A DNA stretch of 64,000 nt from Lactiplantibacillus daowaiensis (GCF_005405085.1 NZ_BJDJ01000003.1:1-64000); one strand, 5' to 3'. Shown: positions 1 through 8,248, numbered from the stretch's first letter. The notes: generated by a model not told the origin, from the letters alone. Made by a program: numbers and translations.

Positions 1-77
1 CGAACACAGAAGTCAAGCTTCTTAGCGCCGATAGTAGTTGGGGGATCGCTCCCTGCGAGGGTAGGACGTTGCCATGC
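1..77 (+). rRNA. rrf: 5S ribosomal RNA, 3' part
   Basis: The first bases match the 3' two thirds of a lactobacillar 5S rRNA: the loop with CCGATAGTAG, then TTGGGGGATCGCTCCC and the GCGAGGGTAGGACG segment. The 5' end lies outside the window. The position directly before tRNA-Asn and tRNA-Thr is usual for the end of an rRNA operon. The exact 3' end (about 75-78) is not determined. Confidence 0.93.
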
Positions 78-83
78 GAATAT

Positions 84-156
84 TCCGACATAGCTCAGTT
101 GGTAGAGCGCTTGACTGTTAATCAAGATGTCGACGGTTCGAGCCCGCCTGTCGGAG
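84..156 (+). tRNA. tRNA-Asn (GTT)
   Basis: A cloverleaf of 73 nt with acceptor TCCGACA pairing TGTCGGA, discriminator G, anticodon stem CTTGA/TCAAG and loop CTGTTAA giving anticodon GTT. It follows the 5S gene by only a few bases and is probably processed from the rRNA transcript. CCA is not encoded. Confidence 0.97.
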
Positions 157-203
157 TGACAGATGTTAGCCCCCATGGTGTTGACATCTTTTTTATATCA
201 TAT

Positions 204-276
204 GCCGGCTTAGCTCAGTTGGTAGAGCATCGGTATCGTAAACCGAGGGTCATCAGTTCGACTCTGGTAGCCGGCA
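204..276 (+). tRNA. tRNA-Thr (CGT)
   Basis: A cloverleaf of 73 nt with acceptor GCCGGCT/AGCCGGC, discriminator A, anticodon stem TCGGT/ACCGA and loop ATCGTAA giving anticodon CGT, which reads ACG. It is the last gene of the rRNA-tRNA cluster. Confidence 0.96.
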
Positions 277-282
277 CTTGTG

Positions 283-307
283 AGGTGAGATGTAATCTCA
301 CCTTTTT
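283..307 (+). terminator. Terminator after tRNA-Thr
   Basis: Hairpin AGGTGAGA / TCTCACCT with a 5-nt loop followed by a T run. It ends the rRNA-tRNA transcript seven bases after the tRNA. Confidence 0.85.
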
Positions 308-338
308 ATTTACACGTAATTAACTTTTAAATTTAATA

Positions 339-383
339 AAGCCCGTATACTCAGGACATGGTCATCGAGTATACGGGCTTTTT
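339..383. terminator. Second terminator, possibly bidirectional
   Basis: A 14-bp perfect stem (339-352 with 367-380, core AAGCCCGTATACTC) with T residues after it and A residues before it. It backs up the first terminator and could also stop transcripts from the opposite strand. Confidence 0.85.
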
Positions 384-678
384 GATACTTTATGACCAAG
401 CCAAACTAGCCAGTGATAACAAGGAAAAGTTTGGGTACTATGACGATTTTGATTACTGAAATGTCTAGGCAGACTCTTAATAATTATCTTAGGCAACCAT
501 TACCCTGACTTTAAGTTCTTATTTAAAATTAGAAGTTCATGGCATAAGTATCTTAATAAAGTTGGTCCCATTACTTATGATGATTGATTTTTCGCGTTTT
601 TTAGCTCTTTTTATTTAATTTAATTAAATGAGATAAAAAAAGTATTATGGCTTGTAAATTAGAAATTAATTAAAGATA
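384..678. other. AT-rich intergenic stretch, nothing recognised
   Basis: About 300 bp between the rRNA-tRNA terminators and the dtpT promoter. A short open stretch at 384-458 could encode about 25 residues but has no start, no ribosome binding site and no match that I recognise. Many stops occur in all frames. It may be decayed sequence; I see no gene. Confidence 0.5.
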
Positions 679-707
679 TTGTTGAATAAGATTAAGGCTA
701 GTATAAT
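679..707 (+). promoter_or_regulatory. Predicted dtpT promoter
   Basis: TTGTTG (679-684), 17 bp, then perfect TATAAT (702-707). The start codon lies 85 bp further on. Confidence 0.6.
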
Positions 708-792
708 GGTTATTATGTTTAATTAAGAAACAAATATTGTTACTTTTAAACGAAAAGTATGATCTGTTTGATGCAGTCTGGAGGAAATTCAA

Positions 793-2265
793 TTGGATAA
801 AGAACAAAAACTGGATCGATCGTTCTTCGGTCAACCCCGTGGGTTACGGACCCTGTTCTTCACTGAAATGTGGGAACGATTCAGTTACTATGGGATGCGT
901 GCGCTGTTAATTTTCTATATGTATTACAGCGTGGCCAAAGGCGGACTTGGTTTTGACCAAGGAACTGCCGCATCAATTATGTCGATTTACTCAGCATTAG
1001 TTTACGTCTCTAGTGTACTTGGTGGGTTCTTAGCTGACCGGGTCTGGGGGAGTCGTAAGACGGTCTTTATTGGTGGGATCTTGATCATGGTTGGTCACAT
1101 CGTGTTATCGACACCATTTGGCGTCAGTGCCTTATTCGTTTCGATTGCCTTGATTGTGATTGGGACTGGGTTGTTGAAGCCTAACGTCTCAGACATGGTT
1201 GGTCAACTTTACACCGCTGAAGATACGCGTCGTGATGCCGGCTTTAGTATTTTCGTCTTTGGGATTAACTTAGGTTCCTTAGTCGCACCGGTCTTAGTTG
1301 GTCGGATTGGTTTAGGCGTTAACTTCCACTTAGGCTTCTCCTTAGCTGCGATTGGGATGTTCTTCGGGTTATTACAATATTACTTTGATGGTAAAAAGAA
1401 TTTGAGTACGGCTAGTCTTTACCCAACTGATCCATTGGAACCAGGTGACTTAAGTAAAGTCCTTCGCCGAGTTGCGATTGGGGTCGTTGGTTTAGGCTTG
1501 ATCTTGCTCTTAATGAAATTAATGAACGCGTTGACGTTAGCTAACATTATTACGTTGATCAGTATCTTGGTTATCTTGACGCCAATTGCCTACTTTACCT
1601 TGATGTTAACGTCTGAAAAGACCAACGCACAAGAACGTTCACGAGTTCGCGCTTATATTCCATTATTTATCGCCGCTGCTTTATTCTGGGCGATTGAAGA
1701 ACAAGGTTCAGCTGTCTTGGCATTGTTTGCCGCTGATCGGACGAACTTACATTTCTTAGGCATGAACTTAGCTGCTTCTGATTTCCAAGTTTTAAACCCA
1801 TTATTCATCATGATCTATACCACACCATTTGTTTGGTTATGGACGAAATGGGGTAAAAAGCAACCTAGTTCACCTGCTAAGTTTGCAGTTGGGTTAGTCT
1901 TTGCTGGGGCTTCTTACTTAGTGATGGCTGCACCAGGCTTCTTCTTTGGTACTGGTGGTAAGGTTAGTCCACTTTGGTTAGTGGGGAGCTGGGCCGTTGT
2001 CGAAATTGCTGAAATGTTGATTTCCCCAATTGGGTTATCAGTAACGACTAAATTAGCACCAAAAGCCTTCGCGTCACAAATGATGAGTATGTGGTTCTTA
2101 GCAGACTCTGCTGGGAGTGCCTTGAACGCGCAAATCGTGCGTTTCTACTCAACGAAGACCGAAGTCCCATACTTTGCAACGATTGGGATCGTAAGTATTA
2201 TTTTAGGGATTGTCCTCTTCTTGATGGTGCCTTGGATTAAGAAAGCTATGCAAGGGGTTCGTTAA
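793..2265 (+). CDS. dtpT: Di-/tripeptide proton symporter DtpT
   Basis: A 490-residue POT/PTR-family transporter that imports di- and tripeptides with protons across the cytoplasmic membrane. The family signature ExxERFxYYG is present at residues 25-34 (E25, E28, R29, F30, Y32-Y33-G34), and about 14 hydrophobic segments run along the protein, as is usual for bacterial members of this length. The start is TTG at 793: GGAGG sits at 780-784, 8 bp upstream, and no ATG fits. The gene stands alone between its own promoter and a terminator. Peptide uptake is central to nitrogen nutrition in lactic acid bacteria. Confidence 0.95.
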   Translation: MDKEQKLDRSFFGQPRGLRTLFFTEMWERFSYYGMRALLIFYMYYSVAKGGLGFDQGTAASIMSIYSALVYVSSVLGGFLADRVWGSRKTVFIGGILIMVGHIVLSTPFGVSALFVSIALIVIGTGLLKPNVSDMVGQLYTAEDTRRDAGFSIFVFGINLGSLVAPVLVGRIGLGVNFHLGFSLAAIGMFFGLLQYYFDGKKNLSTASLYPTDPLEPGDLSKVLRRVAIGVVGLGLILLLMKLMNALTLANIITLISILVILTPIAYFTLMLTSEKTNAQERSRVRAYIPLFIAAALFWAIEEQGSAVLALFAADRTNLHFLGMNLAASDFQVLNPLFIMIYTTPFVWLWTKWGKKQPSSPAKFAVGLVFAGASYLVMAAPGFFFGTGGKVSPLWLVGSWAVVEIAEMLISPIGLSVTTKLAPKAFASQMMSMWFLADSAGSALNAQIVRFYSTKTEVPYFATIGIVSIILGIVLFLMVPWIKKAMQGVR

Positions 2266-2278
2266 CAGTAATTATTTT

Positions 2279-2316
2279 AAAGGTATGTTATCGTAATGAT
2301 AATGTACCTTTTTTAT
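2279..2316 (+). terminator. Terminator after dtpT
   Basis: A 14-bp stem including two G-T pairs (2279-2292 with 2298-2311), 5-nt loop, then a T run. Confidence 0.85.
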
Positions 2317-2342
2317 TTGGGCAAAATAAGGAGTGGCGAGCA

Positions 2343-3188
2343 ATGGTACGGATCGCATTTAGTAGTGATAATCATTTTGATGTTAATCGAGTGGATGCTT
2401 CAGTGATGATGCAGCAACAAGCGGCGTACTTGTTAGCCCATCAGGTCCAATGGTACTTAATTGCGGGTGATCTGTTTAATGACTTTCAACGTAGTCAACA
2501 GTACGTTGTTGATTTACAAGCGTTATTAGGGCCACAGACGCGTGTTTTATGGGTGGCTGGTAATCATGACATGGTCCACGGGGTTAGCTTTGACGAGCTG
2601 GAAAAAGGGGCCTTTGATGGCTACTTGCACAACCGGTTTATGGATATTCCCAATACGGACTGGCGTATCATTGGCAACAATGGTTGGTATGACTATCAAT
2701 TTGCACTAGGCCAAGGAAAAGAAACCGCGCGGGACTATGCACAATGGAAATATGCATTTTGGATCGATCGGGCGATTAAGCAGCCTTTAAGCGACCCTGA
2801 ACGAGCCACTTTAGCCCTCACACAAATTGAGACACAACTGGCCGCTGCACAGGCAGCTCACAAGCAAGTGATCTTGATGACGCATTTTGTTCCCCGCGCG
2901 GACTTCGTCCCATTAGGGCATGGCCATCATTTCTGGGAGATGGCACGCGCCTTAATGGGGACGCCACGACTGGGAACTTTGATTGATCAGTATCAGGTTG
3001 CACAGGTCTTGTATGGTCATCTTCATTTGCATCCCGCACCACGAACCATTGGGGTCACGACGTATTATGATCAAGCAGTGGGCTATGGCCGCCAACGACT
3101 CAATGAATGGCAGACTGATAACTTCATGGCTGAATGGCAATTGGAAACGTTTTTACTGGATTTGCCAAAAAAAATCAAAAAAGTTTGA
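2343..3188 (+). CDS. Calcineurin-like metallophosphoesterase
   Basis: A 281-residue cytoplasmic protein with the metal-binding motifs of the calcineurin-like phosphoesterase fold in the right order: DNH near residue 9, GDLFND, GNHDMVHG, a HF motif and a C-terminal GHLHLHP. Such enzymes bind two metal ions and hydrolyse phosphomono- or diesters; the substrate cannot be told from sequence. AAGGAG at 2328-2333 supports ATG 2343. It follows dtpT after a terminator, so it probably has its own weak promoter. Possible alternatives within the family are a nucleotidase or a cyclic-nucleotide phosphodiesterase. Confidence 0.85.
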   Translation: MVRIAFSSDNHFDVNRVDASVMMQQQAAYLLAHQVQWYLIAGDLFNDFQRSQQYVVDLQALLGPQTRVLWVAGNHDMVHGVSFDELEKGAFDGYLHNRFMDIPNTDWRIIGNNGWYDYQFALGQGKETARDYAQWKYAFWIDRAIKQPLSDPERATLALTQIETQLAAAQAAHKQVILMTHFVPRADFVPLGHGHHFWEMARALMGTPRLGTLIDQYQVAQVLYGHLHLHPAPRTIGVTTYYDQAVGYGRQRLNEWQTDNFMAEWQLETFLLDLPKKIKKV

Positions 3189-3197
3189 AAAAAGGCT

Positions 3198-3225
3198 TGA
3201 TTTTTTATTCAAAATTATGTATTCT
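3198..3225 (+). promoter_or_regulatory. Possible promoter of the tRNA-Tyr/Gln pair
   Basis: TTGATT (3198-3203), 16 bp, TATTCT (3220-3225), 21 bp before tRNA-Tyr. AAAATCAA (3171-3178) can pair with TTGATTTT (3198-3205), a possible weak terminator for the gene before it. Confidence 0.5.
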
Positions 3226-3245
3226 AATATAGTTGAATGATTCAT

Positions 3246-3328
3246 GGAGGGGTAGCGAAGTCTGGCTAAACGCGGCGGACTGTAAATCCGCTCCTTCGGG
3301 TTCGGTGGTTCGAATCCACTCCCCTCCA
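3246..3328 (+). tRNA. tRNA-Tyr (GTA)
   Basis: A class II tRNA of 83 nt with acceptor GGAGGGG/CCCCTCC, discriminator A, a long variable arm (CTCCTTCGGGTTCGG region) and anticodon GTA in the loop ACTGTAAA. Confidence 0.97.
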
Positions 3329-3338
3329 TTTTTATTAT

Positions 3339-3410
3339 TGGGCTATAGCCAAGTGGTAAGGCAACAGGTTTTGATCCTGTCATGCGCTGGTTCGAACCCA
3401 GCTAGCCCAA
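3339..3410 (+). tRNA. tRNA-Gln (TTG)
   Basis: A 72-nt cloverleaf with acceptor TGGGCTA/TAGCCCA, discriminator A and loop TTTTGAT giving anticodon TTG. It lies 10 bp after tRNA-Tyr and is surely co-transcribed. Confidence 0.97.
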
Positions 3411-3417
3411 CTAACGA

Positions 3418-3443
3418 ACAGTCACTACGGTGGCTGTTTTTTT
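3418..3443 (+). terminator. Terminator of the tRNA pair
   Basis: ACAGTCAC (3418-3425) pairs with GTGGCTGT (3430-3437) with one G-T pair, followed by seven T. Confidence 0.85.
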
Positions 3444-3509
3444 GTGTTTTCATGCGCAAATTTTGAATTTATATTAATCTCAGGGATTTATCCGGCCCCG
3501 GAGTTACCC

Positions 3510-3538
3510 GACATAATTTGTCAGATAAGTGCTATGAT
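3510..3538 (+). promoter_or_regulatory. Promoter and GACA-N5-TGTC palindrome of the first WYL regulator
   Basis: An extended -10 element TGC-TATGAT (3530-3538) lies 17 bp after the centre of an inverted repeat GACA-N5-TGTC (3510-3522). The same repeat sits at the same place before the next gene (4685-4699). The position over the -35 region suggests operator function; this is inference. Confidence 0.5.
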
Positions 3539-3576
3539 ATTAGCATAATCAACCCAAATTGTGAGGAGGTGTGGCG

Positions 3577-4515
3577 ATGACCAATACGGAGCGTGTGATT
3601 AATGTCTTACTTGATTTATTGCGCGGTGAAGCGTTAACTGCAGAAGACTTGGCGCTGAAGTATCAGGTGACGGCGCGAACGGTTCAACGTGATTTACGTA
3701 GTTTGCGTGATTTGTTAGCGAAAAATGAGTTACCTTATACTTATCAGCGTAGCGGCCATTCTTACGCGTTGACCGCGACCAATCAAGTGCAACCAGTGAT
3801 GGTATTAGCGATTTTGAAGATGGTGTTGGGGACGCGGGCCCTCGGATCAACTGAAATCGATCAGTTGTTGACTCAATTACTAAGTTTGTTAGCTCCCGCT
3901 GAGCGCAGTCAGACCAAAAAACTCTGTGCGACAACGATTAATCAATATGTGGCTGTTGATGCTGGTAAACAAGCCTTGCTACCAAAATTACAACAGTTTG
4001 CGGACTGGATTGAGACGAAAACCACGTTAACGTTTCAATATCAACATGCTGATACGGGCATGCGACAAGAAACTGGCCTCCCGATTAGTTTATATTTTGA
4101 TACGTTTTACTTTTATATCGTGATGTACAATACGACTAATCCGCATCGAGTCTATCGGTTAGACCGATTTGTCACGATTAAACTTGCTGATACGGATAAA
4201 ATCCATTTAGATTATCAACGTAAATTAGATGAAGGGGTCTTTAATAACAAAACATATCTGACGCATGGTGGTAACGATGTGGTTTATCGGTTCCGCTACT
4301 GGGCCCATCCACAGACGGCTTTAGATAAGCTCCCACATTCGCGCCTCATTAAGGCCTATGCGGATGGCAGTGTTTTAATTGAAGCAGAGTCCTTTGAACA
4401 AGGGGCGTTGTTGTGGATTTTAAGCCAGGGGCCATCTTTACAGATCATTTCGCCACCATCGCTCATTGACCGTGTCAAAGAGACCTATACAGCCGCCCTT
4501 GCGCGCTATCAATAA
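3577..4515 (+). CDS. HTH/WYL-domain transcriptional regulator (paralogue 1)
   Basis: A 312-residue DeoR-like regulator: an N-terminal winged helix (about residues 1-60, with TARTVQRDLRSLRDLL as recognition helix region), a central linker and a C-terminal WYL-type ligand-binding half with the YRLDRF and FRYWAHPQTALDKLPHS segments. WYL proteins bind DNA and sense nucleic acid or nucleotide ligands. GAGGAGGT (3563-3570) abuts the GTG at 3571, so ATG 3577, six bases on, is the better start. It is clearly paralogous to the gene at 6027-6995, with which it shares the C-terminal third almost word for word. Its own promoter carries a palindrome that recurs before the next gene, so autoregulation and control of that gene are plausible. 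Confidence 0.85.
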   Translation: MTNTERVINVLLDLLRGEALTAEDLALKYQVTARTVQRDLRSLRDLLAKNELPYTYQRSGHSYALTATNQVQPVMVLAILKMVLGTRALGSTEIDQLLTQLLSLLAPAERSQTKKLCATTINQYVAVDAGKQALLPKLQQFADWIETKTTLTFQYQHADTGMRQETGLPISLYFDTFYFYIVMYNTTNPHRVYRLDRFVTIKLADTDKIHLDYQRKLDEGVFNNKTYLTHGGNDVVYRFRYWAHPQTALDKLPHSRLIKAYADGSVLIEAESFEQGALLWILSQGPSLQIISPPSLIDRVKETYTAALARYQ

Positions 4516-4553
4516 AAGCCAGTGATTTCAATTTTGAAATCACTGGCTTTTTT
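4514..4553. terminator. Strong terminator after WYL regulator 1
   Basis: A 17-bp perfect stem (4514-4530 with 4535-4551), 4-nt loop, T run. The T and A runs on either side make it potentially bidirectional. It separates the regulator from the next gene. Confidence 0.9.
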
Positions 4554-4684
4554 CGTTGCGCTGAAAAATAAAGGGACGACTGGTGGTAGTTGCCGGTCGC
4601 TAGTCTGCACATTTGATGCCCTGATTAGCGTTAAATGCGGCGGCTTGAAATTTTTTTAAACTTTTTTCAACTCGGTCGCTAAAA

Positions 4685-4716
4685 CGACATCAGGTGTCGC
4701 ATCACTATGCTAGAAT
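4685..4716 (+). promoter_or_regulatory. Promoter and palindrome of the unknown 398-residue gene
   Basis: Inverted repeat CGACA-N5-TGTCG (4685-4699) precedes an extended -10 TGC-TAGAAT (4708-4716). Transcription would start near 4723, downstream of the GTG at 4694, which supports the ATG at 4751 as the start. The layout mirrors the promoter at 3510-3538. Confidence 0.5.
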
Positions 4717-4750
4717 ATGGCATCAGTTCAGGAAAGGCAGGTCCCGGTCG

Positions 4751-5947
4751 ATGAAAGCAGCAGCAATTAATCAGGCACTGGCAACTCAGCAGTTAACGGT
4801 AACTTATCAGCGGTATCGATATAGTGACGCCGAGCTCATTGATCCTAGTGGCCCGATGACGCTATTGTCACCGGCGCCGCGGCGATTGACGCAAACGATC
4901 AATCGGCTACAAGTTCACGATGCGCAAGCCCAAGTTTGTTTAACTAATGTTGCAGAGCCCATGTTTGGTGCGCAATTAATGGCCTGGCTACAGACGCCAA
5001 CGCGGGTAACTGCCGTGACGCTGGCTACAACTGCTACCATCATCCAGCAAGCGCAACGACGGGGACTAACGGTTACGGGTGTTCAAGTGGTACCAACGGC
5101 ATGTTGGACCGTTACACACGAGCAGACCCTACTTGCTGATTTGGCGGCCCAACTAGTACCAGATGTGATGCAACTAGGGCCATACGATAATCAGCAAGCT
5201 TCGATGGTGATTGACGACCATCGTCAGATCGTGTTACGCCGGCAAGCCAATTTTGAACCGCAGCTAAGTTTGCCGGTAGTGCAATTTGCGATTCATAATG
5301 ACCAAGGCCAATTATTATTGACCGGTTTGTCATTAGCTGATTTAGGCGCAGCTTTAGTCGGACTTCAGCTCGGATTAGACCCGGCAGCGTTAGTGACGAT
5401 TTTACTCGGGCACCCCTTGCTGCCAGCAGCGACGCTAACACAAGCGCAATTGTGTTATGAGCAATGGCAGACGAGTGTCCCCCAGACGATGCAAACGGTC
5501 GCTGATTTAACAAACTTAATGACTGGCCCGGTATTACCAATGACAACGACGCAGCTTGGCCAATATCGCTATTGGCAACCAGCGATGACCCGACCAGTTT
5601 CAGCAGTGATTCCAGCGGCAGTCGTCTTGCCAGTTTTAACGGGTGTGTATTATGAGCCACAAGTTGTCGTACAAGCTACCGCGCGAGCCTTTTCAGCGGC
5701 GCTATTAAAACAAGCTTATCAGCGTTCATGGACGATTCAGCGCCGGACCCGCCAACTTGTCGGCTGTGGGACTGCTGACCGGCTACGGTTTAATCGGGGA
5801 CAGTTACAAGGGTTTCGCCGCCTACCAACGCCACAAACGACGGCGACACCACTAGAAACGGTCTTTAAAATCCAACAGCCAACGAGTAAAGCAGCGATGG
5901 AATTGTCATTTAATACCTTAGTGACGACCTTAGCGATGACCAAGTAA
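4751..5947 (+). CDS. Unrecognised 398-residue protein between two WYL regulators
   Basis: I do not recognise this family. The protein is soluble in appearance, rich in Gln, Ala, Leu and Thr and poor in Lys, without signal peptide, clear membrane segment or an obvious nucleotide-binding or catalytic motif. Residues around 115-150 (VTLATTATIIQQAQRRGLTV) look like a Rossmann-type alternation of strand and helix, and the last 110 residues carry a basic patch (RSWTIQRRTRQLVG). Start ATG 4751 is chosen because the predicted transcript begins near 4723. It is monocistronic-looking, flanked on both sides by related WYL regulators, and shares a promoter palindrome with the first of them, so it is probably their target. 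Some resemblance to Mur-ligase-like proteins was considered but not supported. Confidence 0.75.
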   Translation: MKAAAINQALATQQLTVTYQRYRYSDAELIDPSGPMTLLSPAPRRLTQTINRLQVHDAQAQVCLTNVAEPMFGAQLMAWLQTPTRVTAVTLATTATIIQQAQRRGLTVTGVQVVPTACWTVTHEQTLLADLAAQLVPDVMQLGPYDNQQASMVIDDHRQIVLRRQANFEPQLSLPVVQFAIHNDQGQLLLTGLSLADLGAALVGLQLGLDPAALVTILLGHPLLPAATLTQAQLCYEQWQTSVPQTMQTVADLTNLMTGPVLPMTTTQLGQYRYWQPAMTRPVSAVIPAAVVLPVLTGVYYEPQVVVQATARAFSAALLKQAYQRSWTIQRRTRQLVGCGTADRLRFNRGQLQGFRRLPTPQTTATPLETVFKIQQPTSKAAMELSFNTLVTTLAMTK

Positions 5948-5952
5948 GTTAA

Positions 5953-5969
5953 CGCCCAAATGCTGGGCG
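5953..5969. repeat. Short hairpin between unknown gene and WYL regulator 2
   Basis: CGCCCA / TGGGCG with a 5-nt loop and no T run. It could be a weak terminator or simply mRNA structure. Confidence 0.35.
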
Positions 5970-6026
5970 ACTACATAGGACCAATTAGGTTGATCAAACC
6001 AAATTATGAATAAGTGAGGGGCCAAA

Positions 6027-6995
6027 ATGAACAGTAATGAACGCATTATCAAAACTTTTATTCGATTATTGCGGGGAAAAGCTGTCGGGATGACCGCTTT
6101 GGCGACGGAATATCAAGTGACGGCGCGGACGATGCAACGTGACTTAGCTAGTATTCGCGATTTACTAGCGGCTAGCGACCTAGGTTACAGTCTCGACTAT
6201 CAGCGTTCAACTAAACAGTATACGTTGACCCATCCGAGTCAGGTTCAAGTCGATACAGTCTTGGCCTTGTTGAAGATTTTAGTCGGGACGCGCTCGTTGA
6301 ACGCGACGGAACTGCAATTGATCATCACCCAACAGTTGGCTTTGTTGTCACCGACAGAACAAAGCTTAGTGCAAAAAATGCTGACGCCAAGCTTGGTGAA
6401 GTATTTACCAGTTGGGACTGGGACGGCTTTGTTGCCACGGCTAAAACAAATGGCCCAATGGATCGATGCCAAAACGACGTTAAGTTTTACTTATCGAAAT
6501 AGCGTTGCTGGCAAGTTGAAAACTGGTCAGGGCTTGCCAGTGAGCCTTTATTTTGCGGATTTCTATTTTTATGCGGTCATCTATACAGCGCAAGATGTGC
6601 ACGTGGTCTATCGGGTCGATCGCTTTGAAACGGTCGCGCCAACGACCACTAAAAAGTTGAAGCTACGTTATGACCGTAAATTAGATGCCGGCGAGTTTAC
6701 CAATAAGACTTATTTATTGAGTGGTGGCGATGAGTTGACGTATACGTTCCGCTACTGGGCCCACCCACAAACGGCCCTCGATCGCTTGCCACATTCAAAA
6801 ATCGTTAAACGTTATGCGGATGGCAGCGTGGCGATTCGGGCGGACTCGTTTGAACAAGGCACGTTATTGTGGCTACTCAGTCAAGGCTCGCAAGTGCAAG
6901 TCCTGACACCGCCACGACTGGTCGAGACCGTCCGTCAAGAACTGACGCGCGCCTTACGGTTTTATCCAGTACCGGCGACGGATTTAAAAAATTAG
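6027..6995 (+). CDS. HTH/WYL-domain transcriptional regulator (paralogue 2)
   Basis: A 322-residue protein with the same architecture as the regulator at 3577-4515: winged helix in residues 1-65 (TARTMQRDLASIRDLL), then the WYL half with YRVDRF, FRYWAHPQTALDRLPHSK and a closing SFEQGTLLWLLSQG. The two genes look like a local duplication separated by the unknown gene. GAGGGG about 10 bp upstream supports ATG 6027. The GACA-N5-TGTC palindrome of its neighbours is not visible before this gene. The next gene, for a secreted protein, starts 26 bp after its stop and is probably co-transcribed. Confidence 0.85.
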   Translation: MNSNERIIKTFIRLLRGKAVGMTALATEYQVTARTMQRDLASIRDLLAASDLGYSLDYQRSTKQYTLTHPSQVQVDTVLALLKILVGTRSLNATELQLIITQQLALLSPTEQSLVQKMLTPSLVKYLPVGTGTALLPRLKQMAQWIDAKTTLSFTYRNSVAGKLKTGQGLPVSLYFADFYFYAVIYTAQDVHVVYRVDRFETVAPTTTKKLKLRYDRKLDAGEFTNKTYLLSGGDELTYTFRYWAHPQTALDRLPHSKIVKRYADGSVAIRADSFEQGTLLWLLSQGSQVQVLTPPRLVETVRQELTRALRFYPVPATDLKN

Positions 6996-7021
6996 GTCTT
7001 AACTTATTTGGAGGGGTAAAG

Positions 7022-7549
7022 ATGAAAGTGACAAAATTAGTGGGTGCGGTCATTGTTGTGACCACGGTCGGGACGGTTGGGTTGACGATAACGCCGGCCA
7101 CTACAATGCAAGCACAAGCAAAGACGACTTTGGCGACTTTTCCGAAGTCGATTCGGGGGACTTGGTATAACCGAACACAGTATGGAAAGAAGCATCATTA
7201 TCATGCAGTACGGTTTACCAAGAAGGGATTTGCATGGCAAGCTAATGTCGCGACTAAACTAGGCGGTTTGGCACCATTACATGCACACAAGGCCCCATTT
7301 TCAGGTAGCAAAACGAGTAAGCACCTTTGGTTATACGCTGTGAAGAAACAGGGTTTTACAAAAGTAGGCTGGTGGAATAATACGGTGACGTTGGAACTTG
7401 GTGGTTACTATAAAGTTATAAGCAAGCGATATAAAGGTAAATCAATTCGGGTGCTAGAATGTGCAATAGACCTAACAAAACCACGCTATTATGTTTACTA
7501 TTACCCCAATAAAAAGATTGCGACTCACTTTCAGATGAAAGTAGATTAA
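7022..7549 (+). CDS. Small secreted protein, unknown function
   Basis: A 175-residue protein with a clear signal peptide: basic MKVTK start, a hydrophobic stretch to about residue 22, and a likely cleavage after the AQA near residue 32. The mature part is basic, rich in Tyr, Lys and His, and opens with FPKSIRGTWYNRTQY, a phrase I associate with a lactobacillar family of extracellular proteins of unknown role. GGAGGGG at 7010-7016 decides ATG 7022. It lies 26 bp after a WYL regulator and ends at a hairpin shared with the convergent acetyltransferase gene. Confidence 0.8.
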   Translation: MKVTKLVGAVIVVTTVGTVGLTITPATTMQAQAKTTLATFPKSIRGTWYNRTQYGKKHHYHAVRFTKKGFAWQANVATKLGGLAPLHAHKAPFSGSKTSKHLWLYAVKKQGFTKVGWWNNTVTLELGGYYKVISKRYKGKSIRVLECAIDLTKPRYYVYYYPNKKIATHFQMKVD

Positions 7550-7561
7550 AGTCAAATAAAC

Positions 7562-7598
7562 AGGCAGCCCTGACCACTAATCGTGATTGGGACTGCCT
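7562..7598. terminator. Hairpin between convergent genes
   Basis: AGGCAG (7562-7567) pairs with CTGCCT (7593-7598), with CCC/GGG continuing the stem after a bulge. It probably serves both converging genes. Confidence 0.65.
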
Positions 7599-7604
7599 AT
7601 TTAA

Positions 7605-8096
7605 TTAAAACAATTTAACTAAGTTATACCAAACTTCACCAGCATGATCAGAATCGGCCTGGCCTTCGTTCGTATAGCCATTCTTTTCATAAAATGGGAC
7701 GAGTCGTTGCAAACAAGTTAACGTGATACCAGCGCGATGTTGCGCCTTGGCAACCCGTGCCAATTCAGCTAATAATTGACTGCCCAGCCCACTACCTTGG
7801 GTGTTGGGGGCGACCGCTAAGCTGAGGACGGTTTGGTAGTTAGCCGTGGCGACATTTGGGGTCACGGCCGCAAATAGATCGTCGGTGATGTAGCGGGCGT
7901 CACTGGCTGGACCAACGATATAGCCAGCAACATGACCTTGATCGTCTTTAGCCACGATAAAGGTGTCACTAATGGTTGCGATCCGTTGGGCCATGCTCGT
8001 TTCACTAGCGGCTTCGTCAGGCGTGAAGCCAGCTTGCTCAATCGCCATAATTTCAGTTAAGTCCGCTGCTTGTGCGGGGGCAAAAGTCATTGTCAT
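7605..8096 (-). CDS. GNAT-family N-acetyltransferase
   Basis: A 163-residue protein of the Gcn5-related acetyltransferase superfamily, moving an acetyl group from acetyl-CoA to an amine. The acetyl-CoA pyrophosphate loop is visible as VAPNTQGSGLGSQLL (about residues 95-109), followed by the VPFYEKNGY motif near the C terminus. The domain type resembles the arylalkylamine-acetyltransferase-like group, but the substrate is unknown. Two ATG codons (8096 and 8090) are both possible starts. It converges on the secreted-protein gene. Confidence 0.85.
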   Translation of the reverse strand: MTMTFAPAQAADLTEIMAIEQAGFTPDEAASETSMAQRIATISDTFIVAKDDQGHVAGYIVGPASDARYITDDLFAAVTPNVATANYQTVLSLAVAPNTQGSGLGSQLLAELARVAKAQHRAGITLTCLQRLVPFYEKNGYTNEGQADSDHAGEVWYNLVKLF

Positions 8097-8217
8097 GATA
8101 AAACCTCGAATTCTTAAGTTTGAAAGGATGTCACCTCTTAATTCTAGCCTAACTAACGCCGATTAGTAAAATAAACAGCTGGCATGGGCATGAATCGGCC
8201 GCAAAATAATTTTAATT

Positions 8218-8248
8218 TTGTGAAATTTATCGAAACTATTGGTATAGT
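8218..8248 (+). promoter_or_regulatory. Predicted proC promoter
   Basis: Extended -10 TGG-TATAGT (8240-8248) with a poor TTGTGA (8218-8223) 19 bp upstream. The roughly 90-nt leader contains a small hairpin AGGG-GCAA-CCCT (about 8268-8280) of unknown role. Confidence 0.5.

Noticed and set aside
69-323. Open frame of 84 codons across the tRNA-Asn and tRNA-Thr genes
   Set aside because: It runs through two clear tRNAs and their terminator and has no binding site.
384-458. Possible decayed transposase or other gene fragment
   Set aside because: Only about 25 codons, no recognisable family and no inverted repeats nearby; left as unassigned intergenic sequence.
5112-5660. Open frame of 182 codons on the minus strand within the unknown gene
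   Set aside because: Antisense to a longer frame with promoter and start; no binding site.
4751-5947. Unknown gene as a defence effector or Mur-ligase relative
   Set aside because: No catalytic motif, no P-loop and no neighbouring defence gene can be seen; WYL neighbours alone are not enough.
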